From positions 9,349,488 through 9,413,487 of the forward strand of contig JAJEKV010000056.1 in NCBI GenBank assembly GCA_021234155.1: a stretch of 64,000 nucleotides of DNA. The letters are read 5' to 3'. Source of the DNA: Isoetes taiwanensis. Taxonomy: Eukaryota > Streptophyta > Lycopodiopsida > Isoetales > Isoetaceae. Positions 10,457-21,297 of the stretch are shown in pieces. The notes beneath the pieces are model-generated. The model was not told the DNA's origin. It was given only the letters and a program-made list of their open reading frames with translations, and did not search any database. Position 1 is the stretch's first letter, and each line of letters opens with the position of its first letter. The translations under genes were made by a program, and so were the position numbers.

Positions 10457-13105
10457 CACTAGAGTTGTCCCGGGCGCCATTTCTGGTCCATGGACCAGAA
10501 ATGGTCCACCATACCCCCTGCTACTTAAACCGATATATCTCGCAAGAGAAATTTTAATTTTAAAATATACCACCACTATTTGAGTCTTCACTTGATTCTT
10601 AACGATCTGTGAGAATTTCATGACCACTGGATTTACCTTTATATTGGTATGATTGTTCAAACTTTGGAGAATTTGACAATTTTTACAGCACTCTAGAACT
10701 GCATTCTTCAATTTTCTAGCATAAAAGTGTCTAAACCTTGCTAAATTTGAAATTAATTAATATATATTATGATAAAACATGTCAATTTGCATGTTTCCAC
10801 GTTTTGGCGCTATCATTTGATATCAATTAAAGTCGCCAAACCCTATTTTGCTTAAAAATGCTACATGAGGTTCAAGAATTATTTCTCTCTTATTATTACA
10901 AGTTTTGACTTAATTTTTGTGACAATGAGTCCTAAACTAGACAAGCTATAGTCCAAGGAATTTTTTTTATATTTATATGTTTTATTAGTATCATTATTAA
11001 CTAAAGAAATTATTGTACAGAATTCAAAATAAAAATATGGGTTAAAGTGCTTCAATAAACCCCATCTATAAGTCTCATAATAGTAAATGATGCATTCTAA
11101 TTAACTCTATATGTAAACTTACTTTATCAACATAAATATAGTGTAACTAGGGTATGACCATGCATTATCTAGATCTAAACAAAATCTAATATAACAGGAT
11201 GAACACAAAGAAAGGTTACAAAGTGCATTGATTATACCCTTATAGGTCTAAAACTCAACAATAATGTAGGTAATGATGGTTATTGATGAATAGAGGACAA
11301 TATCACGAAGTTTAGCCATGACTATAAATAAATAGATCAAAAGACTTTCCGTACCTGTTTTTCTAGTTCATCTAAACTATTAACTTATTGCACTAAATTT
11401 CTCCCATAAGCCTTTTAAATGGCTCAATATATGATAAAAAGGGATATTGAGGTCCTTGGTGTGGTCTTACAAGAAAAAAAATGAAGAAACCTACTTACTT
11501 TCCAGTATTATAAAGTTAGACAATGTGTGGCTGCTCCAAAGTGTTGTAGTCTAAGTAGAACCATAGTACATGTAGATAAACTTTTATGATAAGCTATAAT
11601 TTTTGTAAATTTGAACCTTTGTTGACAATATATATCTCAAATTTCATGTTAAAATAATATATTATATACAAGATTTGAATATAAATAAGCATGGACTATT
11701 TATAGGTCCAGGATTAAACTAACTGGATTGAGAAAATTTCTCTATTTATTTGCATTGGCTCTATTCATTTTGTCCCCTATAACGATATTATGATTTCTCA
11801 TCGTCTATAAGATAATCTTTGAAAGGTGTAAGTGGACTTTCTCATACATTCAAAGTAACCTTTAACTACTTAATTTTTGTGCTTCGATATCACCTTTTAG
11901 ATAGACAATCCTCCCTAATCAACTAATGTTATCATATATAATGTGATATAAACTATATTCTAAAGAATTGATTAAGATGATGATGTTCTTGACTTTTAAA
12001 TGAGAGGTCATGTGGACCAATAATTGGCATCGGCATAGCAGTCTATCTTGATTTTCTTTAGTCATACCTTTTCATATTTTTCCTTGATTCATCTTGCATT
12101 GCTATCTTAACTTTGAGAAGCTTTGAAATATGGTGTTTGAAGTTCATTTTCAAGGCACAAATCTAGAGATCAAATATGGAAAACATTTGATGATAACTTG
12201 GAAATAATACTAAAAGTTTTAGCCCAAACCTAGTAATAGATATTTTTTATTGATAGAGGATCTCATGAAATACTAATATCCTAAAATTCAGCTTGAGATT
12301 GAATAAGGTAAATAAAGTTATTAATTTAAAATGAACCTGTGGACCAGTAATGGTCTTAGGTACAGAAACCTTTATTGATTTATCACGATCGTGTCTTTTG
12401 CTCTTTTTCTTTACTTGTTTTTTCATTGGTTTCATATCCATACAAGCATTTATATATGATTTTTTCAATGACATACTATTTCAATAAATTTCCTTCAAAT
12501 ATAACAAAATAAACATCAATTAGAAGTCACTTAAAATTGTTACTATAAGTCAAAGCTGAAGCTTCAAATTACAGCCCAACAAATATTTTTTATGCATGAA
12601 GCAATTAGTCAACTACTTATATACCAAATTTGAACTAAAAAATCATTTTCATGCAAAAGTTATAGAATTTTAATTGAAACAGCCTTCTGGGAACCATTAT
12701 TGGTCCATGTAAGATTTAAAACTGCTTTTGACCCCTGTCATGTTTGACTGACTATATCTTCCTTTCTAGACTTCAGATTGGAACAAGGTTTTTTGTATAT
12801 TCATCCTTATCTCGTATAGAAAAATACCATTATAATGAAAAAAATCACAAAAAACTTTTTATTGAAACAGTTTTACATTATGTAAACATGAAGCAAACTG
12901 GACTTGACCCCTCTTGATTCACCTAAACATAACTTTCAATTTTAGGGGTATATGCATTTTTAACTATTTTTCCTATGCAACATAACTGCCATATATTAAC
13001 ATGTAGAAAGGGTTTAACTGAATTTTAAGTCATTGATTTTATATGAATTTTAAAGCGAACTGTACAAATGAACCATTTATGGTCCATCAAGGGACAACTC
13101 TAGTG
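10457..13105. mobile_element. 2.65 kb DNA transposon, CACTAG ends and TTAA target duplication
   Basis: Perfect 15 bp terminal inverted repeats CACTAGAGTTGTCCC at 10457-10471 and 13091-13105, flanked by TTAA on both sides. Beyond the perfect ends, motifs such as TGGTCCAT and ACCATTTATGG recur near both termini and internally (10480-10510, 12340-12355, 12695-12710, 13070-13085) in both orientations, as transposase-binding subterminal repeats do. The interior is AT-rich with no open frame above ~100 codons, so it is non-autonomous. The CACTA start suggests En/Spm (3 bp target duplication), but the TTAA target duplication is the piggyBac signature; I favour a piggyBac-like or unclassified element. 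Confidence 0.8.
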
Positions 13106-13470
13106 TTAAAAGGGCCGGAAAAATTGCAGATTATGTGAGGAACACCTCATAAGAAAGTTTCCATATACAATAGGATAAAGAAGAAATACAACACAGTCAA
13201 CTAGAAATACACCATCACTGAATCCATCATGAATAATGGTCATGATACATTTGAGATCATGGCCAATGCACTAGAAGAGATGTTGAGCATCCATCAACGC
13301 CTCTACAAACTTGAAAAAAAAAAAACCAGAAAAAGAACCTCGAGGAAGCTTGAAAGCTACAGATCAAATCTATCCCAAGTGATATGAACTAAACAGATCT
13401 AGACGCCTAACCATAATCGGATGTGGATAAAGAAAAAAGATAAGCTAGGCTCTACACGATAGTCAATGTG
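13106..13470 (+). pseudogene. LINE-like coding relic, right part
   Basis: Directly after the right TTAA the plus strand reads KNCRLCEEHLIRKFPY, a decayed C-x2-C...H zinc-finger motif of the type found at LINE C-termini, completing the motif left at 10452. The remainder is full of stops. Confidence 0.45.
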
Positions 13471-13649
13471 CATTAATCGCTTGTTATTAGTACCCCTAAG
13501 CGCTTATGCAAGCCAGATAGTCCTATGCCTATTTTATGTCAGACGGATGGAAAATGTATCCTAATATTTTCTATTCTATTCTATTGTGTTCAACCTGACG
13601 TCCTCTTGTTTTTTGATTTAATTCATGAGGCTTTTCCTTGTTATTGTGC

Positions 13650-14490
13650 TACATATTCTAAAAGAGGTGCACCCTGGACTACAACAGTCGTCGGATCCGT
13701 CGATCCTATGGCTTAGATCATATGTTGGTTGAACTCGTATGAAATACGAGTTTGTCTAAATCATATGTTGGTTGAACTCGTATGAAATACGAGTTTGTCT
13801 AAGATTTCGGGGGAATATCGAACCTTCATACGGCTTTGCCTAAGATTTTAAAATATGAAATACAGAGACTCGAACCTCTACCAAAATAGCTCAACGTCCC
13901 AATAAGACTACTTTAACCAATATACCCAATAAGCTAATGTGATTATTTTTTATCTTGAATCTATGTTTTTTTTAATAACAATCCAGTCAATTATTTTAGG
14001 GATATATGGCCTATGGTTTAAGGAATTATCATTTTTATATCCATATCAAATCCCCCTGGAACCTCCTATTATTATAATACATATTCTAAAGGAGGTGCAC
14101 CCTGGACTACCACAGTCGTCGGATCCGTCGATCCTATGGCCCAGATCGTATATTGGGGCCTCTGGGCACCTCTCGTTTCGCTTATGGTCATTTATGATTG
14201 GAGGCACCTATGATTTTGAAATATGAAATACGAGTCCGCCTAAGGTTTTGAGGGAATATCGAACCTTCATATGGCTTTGCCTAAGATTACAAAGGCTCGA
14301 ACCTCTACCAAAATAGCTCAATGTCCTAATAAGACTACTTTAACTAATATATCCAATGAGCTAATATGATTATTTTTTTATCTTGAAACAATCCAGTCAA
14401 TTATTTTAGGGATATACGGTCTATGGTTTAAGGAATTATCATTTTTATATCCATATCAAATCCCCCTGGAACCCCCTGTTGTTGTCCAGT
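13650..14490. repeat. ~0.42 kb tandem duplication with a tRNA-like segment
   Basis: Blocks around 13655-14080 and 14075-14490 match through GGTGCACCCTGGACTAC, CGTCGGATCCGTCGATCC, GGGAATATCGAACCTTCATA, CTCGAACCTCTACC and TATCATTTTTATATCCATAT. The 43 bp tandem copy exists only in the first block. On the minus strand each block contains GGTAGAGGTTCGAGTCTC or a variant, resembling a polymerase III B box, with an A-box-like TAGTCTTATTGG upstream; a tRNA-derived SINE is possible but unproven. Confidence 0.75.
13717..13802. repeat. 43 bp perfect tandem duplication
   Basis: Units 13717-13759 and 13760-13802 (start ATCATATGTTGGTTGAACTC) are identical. Each contains the palindrome CTCGTATGAAATACGAG. 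Confidence 0.9.
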
Positions 14491-14879
14491 ATTCGAGTCC
14501 CATAGTAGTTGTATAATTGCAGACTTTGTTAATTCATTTGAAAATTCAGCCATTTGGCAATCAAACGCATTTTTTCAAAAGGTCCAAAAATCATGTTTTA
14601 GACTTCTCTATTCCAAAACACCCTGCATCTTCTGTGGAGTTTCGATGAGTTTGTCCATAGAGGCAAGTATGTTGTAAGGAAATTATTATGCCCTCCCAGT
14701 GTCAGATGGATGCAGCTACAAATCTTCAAGAGAAGTGGCATTGTACATGGCATTAGACTTGAGATAAATTGCTCCATCCAAAGGTCTCTGTACTTTGGTG
14801 GAAAATTATCCATATGCATTTGGTATTAATGCGTTCCACTATAGCCATGATTTACGGGTCTCTGATTTATACCCACTTT

Positions 14880-16655
14880 TGCCTTTAGAGCGCAGACGGA
14901 GAGGCCACAATCTGGTAGTCCGGGGCATGCCAGAAGAGGAGGGGGAGAGTCTCGCCCACAACATCCGAACACACATTCTCGATCGGATGACATTCCTTGG
15001 GCCATTCACATTTCCCGAGCAGCCGCCATGGGGCTCGGGCCACCGGTCATAACCGCATTGTCATATTCGGGCGGTTGCGGATGCTTGAGTGCGTGATGCC
15101 ATATTGCGCCGGGGCAAGATTTGAAGGGGCGCCCCCATCGTGGACCAGGACCTCACACCCGCACAACAGGAGGCACCCAGACATGAGCTTGTCAGGGTCA
15201 GAGGCATCCGCCACCAAGGGGGTGCCGCAGATTGGTTTGGGGCGGGATGCACATTTTCCGCCCCACTGCTCGCTCGCTGCCGGACTTCGCACCCCAATCG
15301 CGGTTAAGCGTGGCCTCGCCGCTTCTCCTACCACAGCCCCCCCTTCTCCTGCTCCTACTCCACGCTCCCTTACGACCCCGCCCTCGCGACCACATCTTTG
15401 CCTCCGCTCCATCCACTTCTCACTCGACCTCTTCCCCGCGGCTTCGGTGCGCATATTCACTGCTGGCGACAAATAGGAATTGTGCCCTCGGGTGGTCTCA
15501 TGGAATTGTCGAGGCTTCCCTTGGCGAGAAGGGGGCGATCTCAACTTTCCGTGGCGTAGATATGGATCTCATTTCTCATGGAGACATGGGAGCATGTTGA
15601 GCCTGAGCTACGATCTGTAGGGTTATTAACATTTCGGTCTTCAATACATGCAGGACCCGGATGGGTCATGGTGGGGTTGCTTGCTACTACTGGGACAACC
15701 TTGGCACATTGGTTACCCTCGGAAGACAGACGGAAGACACAACCCGGTACTTGTGGGTTCGTGTGTATAATACGGTGGCAACCCTCTTTTTTTTTGCTTT
15801 GTTATTTCCCTCCGTGAGAGAGCACCTTCTATCGCAACCACTCCGATGCGAGATAGGATGGACCCTTATGTCGATCTATATGATGACATACGGCAAAGAC
15901 AAGCGATTGGGTAGGGTCATCCTTCTTGGGGATTTCAATGCACGCATGTGAGTAGAGCAGCCCATGAGACTTGACCCCTCACGACGATGTCCCCGCGGCT
16001 ACGCCCCCGCAGAGGCAACCTCGCCACGAGGATCGGATGACGCCTGCAAAGTCACTTTCGCTTTGGCGATCAGTTGCTCTGCTATGTGGTATTTTTGACT
16101 TGATAATTTGCAATGACCTGTCACAGTGGCCCGCTTCTCGCAAGTGCACCTGCAGACAGGACAATCAGGGGGGAGGGTCTAGCGTAGTGGACTATGTGCT
16201 CGTAGTTGCGCAAGATATGCATCTCATCAGTCATTTCCGGGTGGGCACCGACAGTCGGGATGAGGAGGTCGACTCAGATCACCTCCCACTTTATTTGGAC
16301 ATGGTTTGGCAAGCCACCAGAACCCCCACTATGCCAGCCCCTCGCCATCCTCGATTCCATGACCGGATTATGAGCGTGCGAGAGGACTACGCCGGAGATG
16401 CTCATGGACGCCCCGGCAATTCTGGAGACCCCACACTAGAGCAGCAGGCGCACCGGTTGATCGAGCTATTGCGGGATGCGTGGATGAGTGCTTTGGCAGA
16501 CCCCCCCCCCGCATCACCGCTCAGGGACAACAACATTTCCGCATAACCGGTGGTTTAATGCGGAGTGTAAAGAATGCAAGCGCCAGCTCCGTCACATTCT
16601 GGATCTAGATACCCGCTTTGCGAGGCCACCACACGATCGCGCCCATCGGAAGGAT
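14880..16655 (+). pseudogene. LINE, 5' part: ORF1 end and endonuclease
   Basis: GC-rich block against AT-rich flanks. It encodes, in broken frames, an ORF1-like start (NLVVRGMPEEEGES, RTHILDRM), then an APE-type endonuclease: GHGGVACYYWDNL, VILLGDFNARM (15,919-15,951), GGGSSVVDYVL and the SDHLPLYL box (about 16,276-16,300), followed by FPHNRWFNAECKECK. The endonuclease would nick target DNA for target-primed reverse transcription. Frames change near 15,955 and 16,510 (next to a C run at about 16,501). The reading breaks off at HRKD, exactly where the gypsy complex starts, and resumes at 34,284. Relative to LINE2 (45.5-48.5 kb) it is the same family. Confidence 0.85.
16651..16655. other. Target site duplication of the gypsy complex (left)
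   Basis: AGGAT here against AGGAC at 34,284-34,288. The LINE reading frame joins across the insertion at these bases. Confidence 0.65.
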
Positions 16656-18705
16656 CGGTGGACGTTCAAGCATCACGATATCGGTCCCAAGGCGTATACC
16701 GTATTGCAGACCGCCACGCTGCATTACCGGCCCAATCGGCGGTAATGCGCCGGCGTACCAAGCAAGGATGCCCTAGGGGGCAACTTGCAATGGTGCGCAC
16801 ACTTAGCAATGCGCGCACTTTTAGACCTTTAACCCATTAAAGGAAGACCAAGGGTCATGGAAACCCTAAACCTAACTGATAGCCTACATAAGGCACCAAA
16901 CCCTAACATTCCCTTTTTCGCCCACAGACCTCCCGAGCTCCGATTCGCGCGCCTGAGGAGTCAATTCCAACTCCCACGATCTGCCCGTGCACCCCAGCTT
17001 GTCAGATCATCCCTCCGACCGCATCCCGAAGCAGAACAGAGACATGGACGCCTTCAGATCAAGAGTAGTGAACCAGGGATCAGGTATTTGGTCGATTGAA
17101 TAGCCTAAACCTTATTCCAGCCTTCGAACCAGTAGGTTTAGCCTATTAAATCGCCCTTAGTAGCCAAGCAGGTCCTGAGATTGACTCTAACTAAAGAACC
17201 TAACTCTATGTATTAGATTAGTTCTTATTACTTATGTTCATATGATGGACGGATGTATTCTGTGGACTCATTTTATTGGGAAGGGGGGTAGAGACTTAAA
17301 GCTTAGTAGATGATGCTCCTAGCTAGTCCCTCTTAGTGCATTACTAGAATTCGGCCTGTGTACAGGAGCCCACCTGGTTGTGGGTGAAGGGGCCAGACTG
17401 GCTTAGAATGAGGTTCGTGTTCTGACCCTTGACCGATCCCTCTGGTGTGTAAGGCCTACCGGGGATCAGAGTGACTAGGTCTAATGGCTTGCCACTGAGT
17501 GTGGGTAAGGCATGGGCTCGACACCCGTGGGGTGGAGTTCACCTTCCAGTGGGTTAAGTCGAATAAGGGCAGTGGCCCTCTAGTCACCTTGGGTCAGCAT
17601 GTAGATCTCTAGAGGGAGTGATCCCTATCTGCCCCATCGGGACTGGGGAGATGCAACCCAGGCATTAGGATTTTTTTTATATTAAAAAAGGGCCTTCAAA
17701 ACATGCCAACTAAGCCAAATGAAGATAAATGAACTACCAATCAGAAATCAGAGCCTGACGGGTCCAGTCAGCAAAACTGTTATAACTAACTTACTGGATC
17801 ACATTTTCTAGCATAACTGTTGATAGAAAAGTCCAAATGAGCTCTTGTTTAGTGCAATAGATAGATCTCGTTGAGATCTTTCCAACCTTAGGTGCTTTGC
17901 ACATATTTTAACCTTATTATTGTCAAAACTCCAAAAAATATGGTTTTTACCATTTTTTACTATCCTATAGGGCTAAAAGATATACAAACGACCCAAGGTT
18001 GGAAAGATCTCAATGAGATCTATCTATTGCACTAAACAAGAGCTCATTTGGACTTTTCTATCAACACTTATGCTAGAAAATGTGATCCAGTGAGTTGTCC
18101 GACCGCTTTTGGCCGATCGGATTGTCCGATTCTTTTTTTCGATTGGTAGTTCATATAGCTTAGTCAGCACTTCTTAGAAGGCCCTTTTATGATCTCAAAA
18201 AATCCCTAATGAATAGCCCCTTTGGCTATGCACCCGGCGGGCTACAATTAGGTCCCAACACTTTTCAACCTACTCTGCAAAGTGTGCACAGGAGGGGCGG
18301 ATGGAGTGGACAACCCTAAGCCATGTTCTTATGCCAGCCCAATCCATTGTCATGATTCTGTCTGCATTGAACTCTGGAGACCCAAGCTTGTCAGTCATCC
18401 CCCTGGAGTTTGAACCTTGGGTAGGACTTCCTTGTATTGTGCTGATCTTTGTCTATGCAGATGTTGATGTGCCACCCTTCGAGGTGGATATATGATGTTA
18501 TGTTACTGACGTGTATGTTTACGCTTCCGCAGCTAGGTAGGCCCTGAGGGAGACGGGGTAAAATGACCCCTTCACTCTTCCCACTGTGGACTCTAGGCGG
18601 TCACAGTGATATGTGGAGGGCCCTGTATCAGTGTGGAGCTGGTGCGGGGGATGAACTCCTGTTTGTATACGGTGCGGGCATCGTATACGAGTAGGGGACA
18701 TCACA
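16656..18705 (+). repeat. Gypsy LTR1 (5' LTR)
   Basis: About 2.05 kb. Its partners begin TGTGACGTTCC; this copy is altered at the very start (TGGACGTTC at 16,659). It ends GGGGACATCACA, inverted to the start. It contains AAACCCTAA telo-box-like motifs at about 16,862-16,906 and an inserted foldback element (17,663-18,211). No reading frame of note. Confidence 0.9.
17663..18211. mobile_element. Foldback/MITE element inserted in LTR1
   Basis: A 549 bp insert made of two ~220 bp inverted arms (about 17,663-17,889 and 17,995-18,211) around a ~105 bp spacer. Termini are CATTAGGATTTTTT / AAAAAATCCCTAATG, with GGGCCTTC/GAAGGCCC further in. LTR3 (33,811) and the LTR fragment at 56,910 lack it, reading straight from CCCAGG into AATAGCCCC or its equivalent, so they show the empty site. 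No clear target duplication is seen. Confidence 0.85.
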
Positions 18706-18706
18706 G

Positions 18707-18718
18707 TGGTATCAGAGC
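18707..18718 (+). other. Gypsy primer binding site, initiator tRNA-Met
   Basis: TGGTATCAGAGC one base after LTR1. Confidence 0.93.
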
Positions 18719-18910
18719 AATGTTCTTGGAGACCAAGAGCAAAGCACTGACCATGCTCCCAGTAGTACTAACTTGATAGGATCCTCAAACCTCGAAAAGT
18801 GGGAAAATTTTTTCTCATTTTTTTTAGTTTATGCTAAGCTAGTAACAGTTAAGTGAATTGGAACATAATAAGACTAAAAAGAATGAGCCAAAACCTCCTC
18901 AGGCAAGGTG

Positions 18911-18977
18911 GTCTCACACGTCGCGCCTGGTCAAAGAACTGAACTTTAATTTTTGAGCAGGGCGCTACCTGTGAGAC
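18911..18977. promoter_or_regulatory. Palindrome 1 upstream of the H3-like gene
   Basis: Left arm GTCTCACACGTCGCGCCTGG, right arm ending GGGCGCTACCTGTGAGAC; the arms pair over ~20 bp with two or three mismatches. The centre (AAAG...CTTT) is also partly self-complementary. First member of a pair upstream of the TATA box at 19,271. Confidence 0.85.
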
Positions 18978-19100
18978 ATCGAGCCAAGAACACAATAAAC
19001 TTGATGAATTTGAGGAAAGTAATATTGTAAGGCCAGTTCCAAGGTAAGAATTAGTTAGAATAGTATGTTTAAATCACTTAAATTACTTAACAATGTGTAA

Positions 19101-19168
19101 GATCTCACACGTAGCGCCTGGTCTAAAAACTAAACTCTAGTTTTTGAGCAGGGCGCTACCTGTGAGAC
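19101..19168. promoter_or_regulatory. Palindrome 2 upstream of the H3-like gene
   Basis: Same design as palindrome 1, with TCTCACACGTAGCGCC / GGGCGCTACCTGTGAGA arms and a perfect inner stem AAAAACTA/TAGTTTTT. Its end is ~100 bp upstream of the TATA box. Confidence 0.85.
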
Positions 19169-19270
19169 CAATAATTAGAAAAAGTCTGAAATAAGTGTAG
19201 GTTATAAGTAAATAGGTGTCTTGGCATGTTAAATAGAGCAACTTGCACTTTGACCTAAAATTTGCCCAAG

Positions 19271-19280
19271 CTATAAATAG
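19271..19280 (+). promoter_or_regulatory. Putative internal TATA box for the H3-like gene
   Basis: CTATAAATAG, 110 bp before the ATG at 19,381, followed by CCCCCCTCATTTG. The same CTATAAATAG stands before the other copies of the gene (31,218; 57,896) and before the second accessory gene (21,298). Confidence 0.65.
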
Positions 19281-19380
19281 AAGTAGACCCCCCTCATTTG
19301 TACGTTCCCGCCTTAGAAATCTGCTCCTGCTCCCTAAGGCGATCTTTGGCGCCCGATATCCGATTGTCGAACCGTCAAAT

Positions 19381-20696
19381 ATGGCCCGAACAAAACAGAT
19401 CGCCAGAAAGCCCGGCCCGTGCTAAACCCCCAAGCTGGCCGGGACGACGCCAATCTCATTCAGCCAGATGCTTCGAGAGGCTCGCCGCGCGGGGAGGTCG
19501 ACTATCTTCGAAAGCGCAGGAGAGCATCGCAGAGGAGCGAACGAGGAGATAGGGCCAGACCGACCGTGGGGAAGAAGATGTGCACTCTGGATGTGGGACA
19601 GAGCCGCCGACTAAGAAGAGGAAGAGGAGGCAAAGAAACCGAGAAAGGAGAACCAAGGCTCGAGAGGAGCACGTGATGCCAACCCAGAGCCGACCATTGA
19701 AGAGCAACTCAAGCCCGGATCCGCGGAGAAAGAGGCCGAGGAGCGTAGAGAGGAACAAAGGAGCCAAGGCTCGAGCCAAGTGAAGAGGAGGATCTTGCGG
19801 CCTGGATTGCAAAACATGAGGCGAAACAACGGCGCCGGGAAAGCAGGAAGAGGAAAAGGGAAGAGGAGGAGGCGAAAGCAGCAGAGGAACTCAAGCAGAA
19901 GAAAGGGAAATTTGTGGGGAGCCCAAGGAAACTCAAGGAGGTCCCACAAGTAAAGAAGCCCAACCCCAAGATTGTGATAACTGAACGGCCCCCTGACCAG
20001 CCACCGAACTCCTCCGGCGACTCCTCTGATGAGGACTACATCCCCAACACCGAGGGTGGAAGCTCTTCCAAACCCCCGGATGCTGAGCAGGTGACAACCG
20101 AGCAGGTAGCGGCCGAACAGGAGCAGCAGGACCAAGTGCAGAAGCCCCCTCCTTATCCGAAGTGGGACAGGAAAAAACAACCACGACCTGCCCGAGAGTC
20201 TTATGTCACGAACCCCGTCAAGATCTATGAGAGAAAGATGAGGGAGCACGAGGCATACATGAAGGAGTGGGAGGCTTACAACTCCTACTACCAGGAGAAC
20301 AGGGTCAGGACCATCGAGGGTGGACATCCAACAAAGCAGCAGACATTAAGGCCGCCACCACCAAAGCCCAAGGTCCCGAAAAAGCCAGCCAAGAAGAAGC
20401 TCACCAGGAAGGAGACCGAGCAAAGAGCACTACGGGAGATTCGGCACTTCCAGCGCAGTTACGGCCTCCTGATTCCCCGTGCCCCCTTTGCCCGTCTAGT
20501 CAGAGAAGTCATGCAGGACTTCAACACTGGCATGAGGGTCACAGACGAGATGCTGCTGGCACTGCAGGAAGCGGTTGAGCAGAAGATAGTGCAACATTTT
20601 GAAGACTCGACAGCTTGCACTGTTCACGCAAAGCGAGTAACCCTTATGAGGCAAGACATGTATCTTGCTAGTCGCATTAAGGGAGAACGTCCTTAA
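19381..20696 (+). pseudogene. Histone H3-like retroelement protein, N-terminal half frameshifted
   Basis: Starts MARTKQIARKPG, the H3 tail with one change at residue 6, then stops after 14 codons because of small indels at about 19,400-19,750 relative to the sister copy at 31,328. From about 19,755 the frame is open to TAA 20,694-20,696. It encodes an R/K/E-rich linker (RESRKRKREEE), SSDEDYIPNTEG, a Pro/Lys-rich region, and at the C-terminus a complete H3 fold: RALREIRHFQRS (alpha-N), PFARLVREV (alpha-1), MLLALQEAVEQK (alpha-2), FEDSTACTVHAKRVTLM (alpha-2/3) and a last helix ending IKGERP, almost the IRGERA end of H3. Loop 1 has the canonical H3 length, unlike typical CENH3. The indels cluster at CTG/CAG sites and may be consensus errors. 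Confidence 0.88.
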
Positions 20697-20839
20697 ACCT
20701 TTTGTAAATAACCAAAAATTTTGTAATATAAATCAATTTTGAGTACTTTATGTGTCCGAACTTGTTTAATTAGGACAAGTTAGCAGGTAGTAGTTTTTGT
20801 TTTAGTAAAATAGGACATTTTCAGACCAAAAAGTGTGAT

Positions 20840-20906
20840 GTCTCACACGTCGCGCCTGGTCAAGAAACTAAAGTTTAGTTTTTGGACGAGGCGCTAGCTG
20901 TGAGAC
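20840..20906. promoter_or_regulatory. Palindrome 3, upstream of the second accessory gene
   Basis: GTCTCACACGTCGCGCC ... GGCGCTAGCTGTGAGAC with a perfect inner AAACTAAA/TTTAGTTT stem. It lies ~145 bp after the H3-like stop. Confidence 0.85.
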
Positions 20907-21039
20907 CTTGCCCAAATTTGCCCAAAACAACTCCAAATTGACCAAGTAAGGGGTCAATTCTGCCTAATTTGATGAGTCTGTCATCCTTACACCCTTATTT
21001 TACCCAAATTGGACATGTTTTGATCAAAATGGGACTGAT

Positions 21040-21106
21040 GTCTTACACGTCGCGCCTGGTCAAGAAACTAAAGTGTAGCTTTTGAACGAGGCGCTACCTG
21101 TGAGAC
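21040..21106. promoter_or_regulatory. Palindrome 4, upstream of the second accessory gene
   Basis: GTCTTACACGTCGCGCC ... GGCGCTACCTGTGAGAC. Second of the pair; its end is ~190 bp before the TATA box at 21,298. Confidence 0.85.
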
Positions 21107-21297
21107 CTCCTACCCTTTTCTTCACCATAACTTGTCCAGATGATCTTCAACCTATTGTGTTAGCATCTTTAGGTAAACCAGTCATGCTCAAACCCTTAAA
21201 TTAGTCTTCCAATTCCCATTTTGACCTCAATATAGGCTAGAATTGCCAAACCCCAAGAATTTTCCAAGTCACTCAAAAATTAGGGTTTTCCCCTTTT

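Noticed and set aside
10457-13105. Classifying the transposon as a standard CACTA (En/Spm) element
   Set aside because: The CACTA start fits, but the flanks show a 4 bp TTAA duplication instead of 3 bp and no CMC transposase is present; left as piggyBac-like or unclassified.
15047-15544. 165-codon minus-strand frame in the LINE 5' region
   Set aside because: Opposite the LINE coding strand in a GC-rich block where stops are rare; no motifs.
16860-16910. Possible telomere-like repeat (AACCCTAAACC)
   Set aside because: Only two short interrupted motifs within an LTR; no tandem array.
16857-17099. 80-codon frame METLNLTDSLHKAPNPN repeated in all three LTRs (also 28,804 and 33,006)
   Set aside because: It recurs only because the LTR recurs. 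It lies in the LTR and has no domain; AAACCCTAA motifs there are better read as regulatory sequence.
18301-18495. 64-codon frame in LTR1 and LTR2 (30,244)
   Set aside because: Short LTR frame, not kept in LTR3 because of a ~23 bp deletion; no recognisable content.
19611-20327. 238-codon minus-strand frame opposite the H3-like gene
   Set aside because: Antisense shadow of a strongly biased (K/E/P-rich) coding region; no motifs of its own.
19381-20696. Reading the H3-like protein as a centromeric CENH3
   Set aside because: Loop 1 between the alpha-1 and alpha-2 landmarks has the same length as canonical H3, and the N-tail is the canonical one. CENH3 usually has a longer loop and an unrelated tail.
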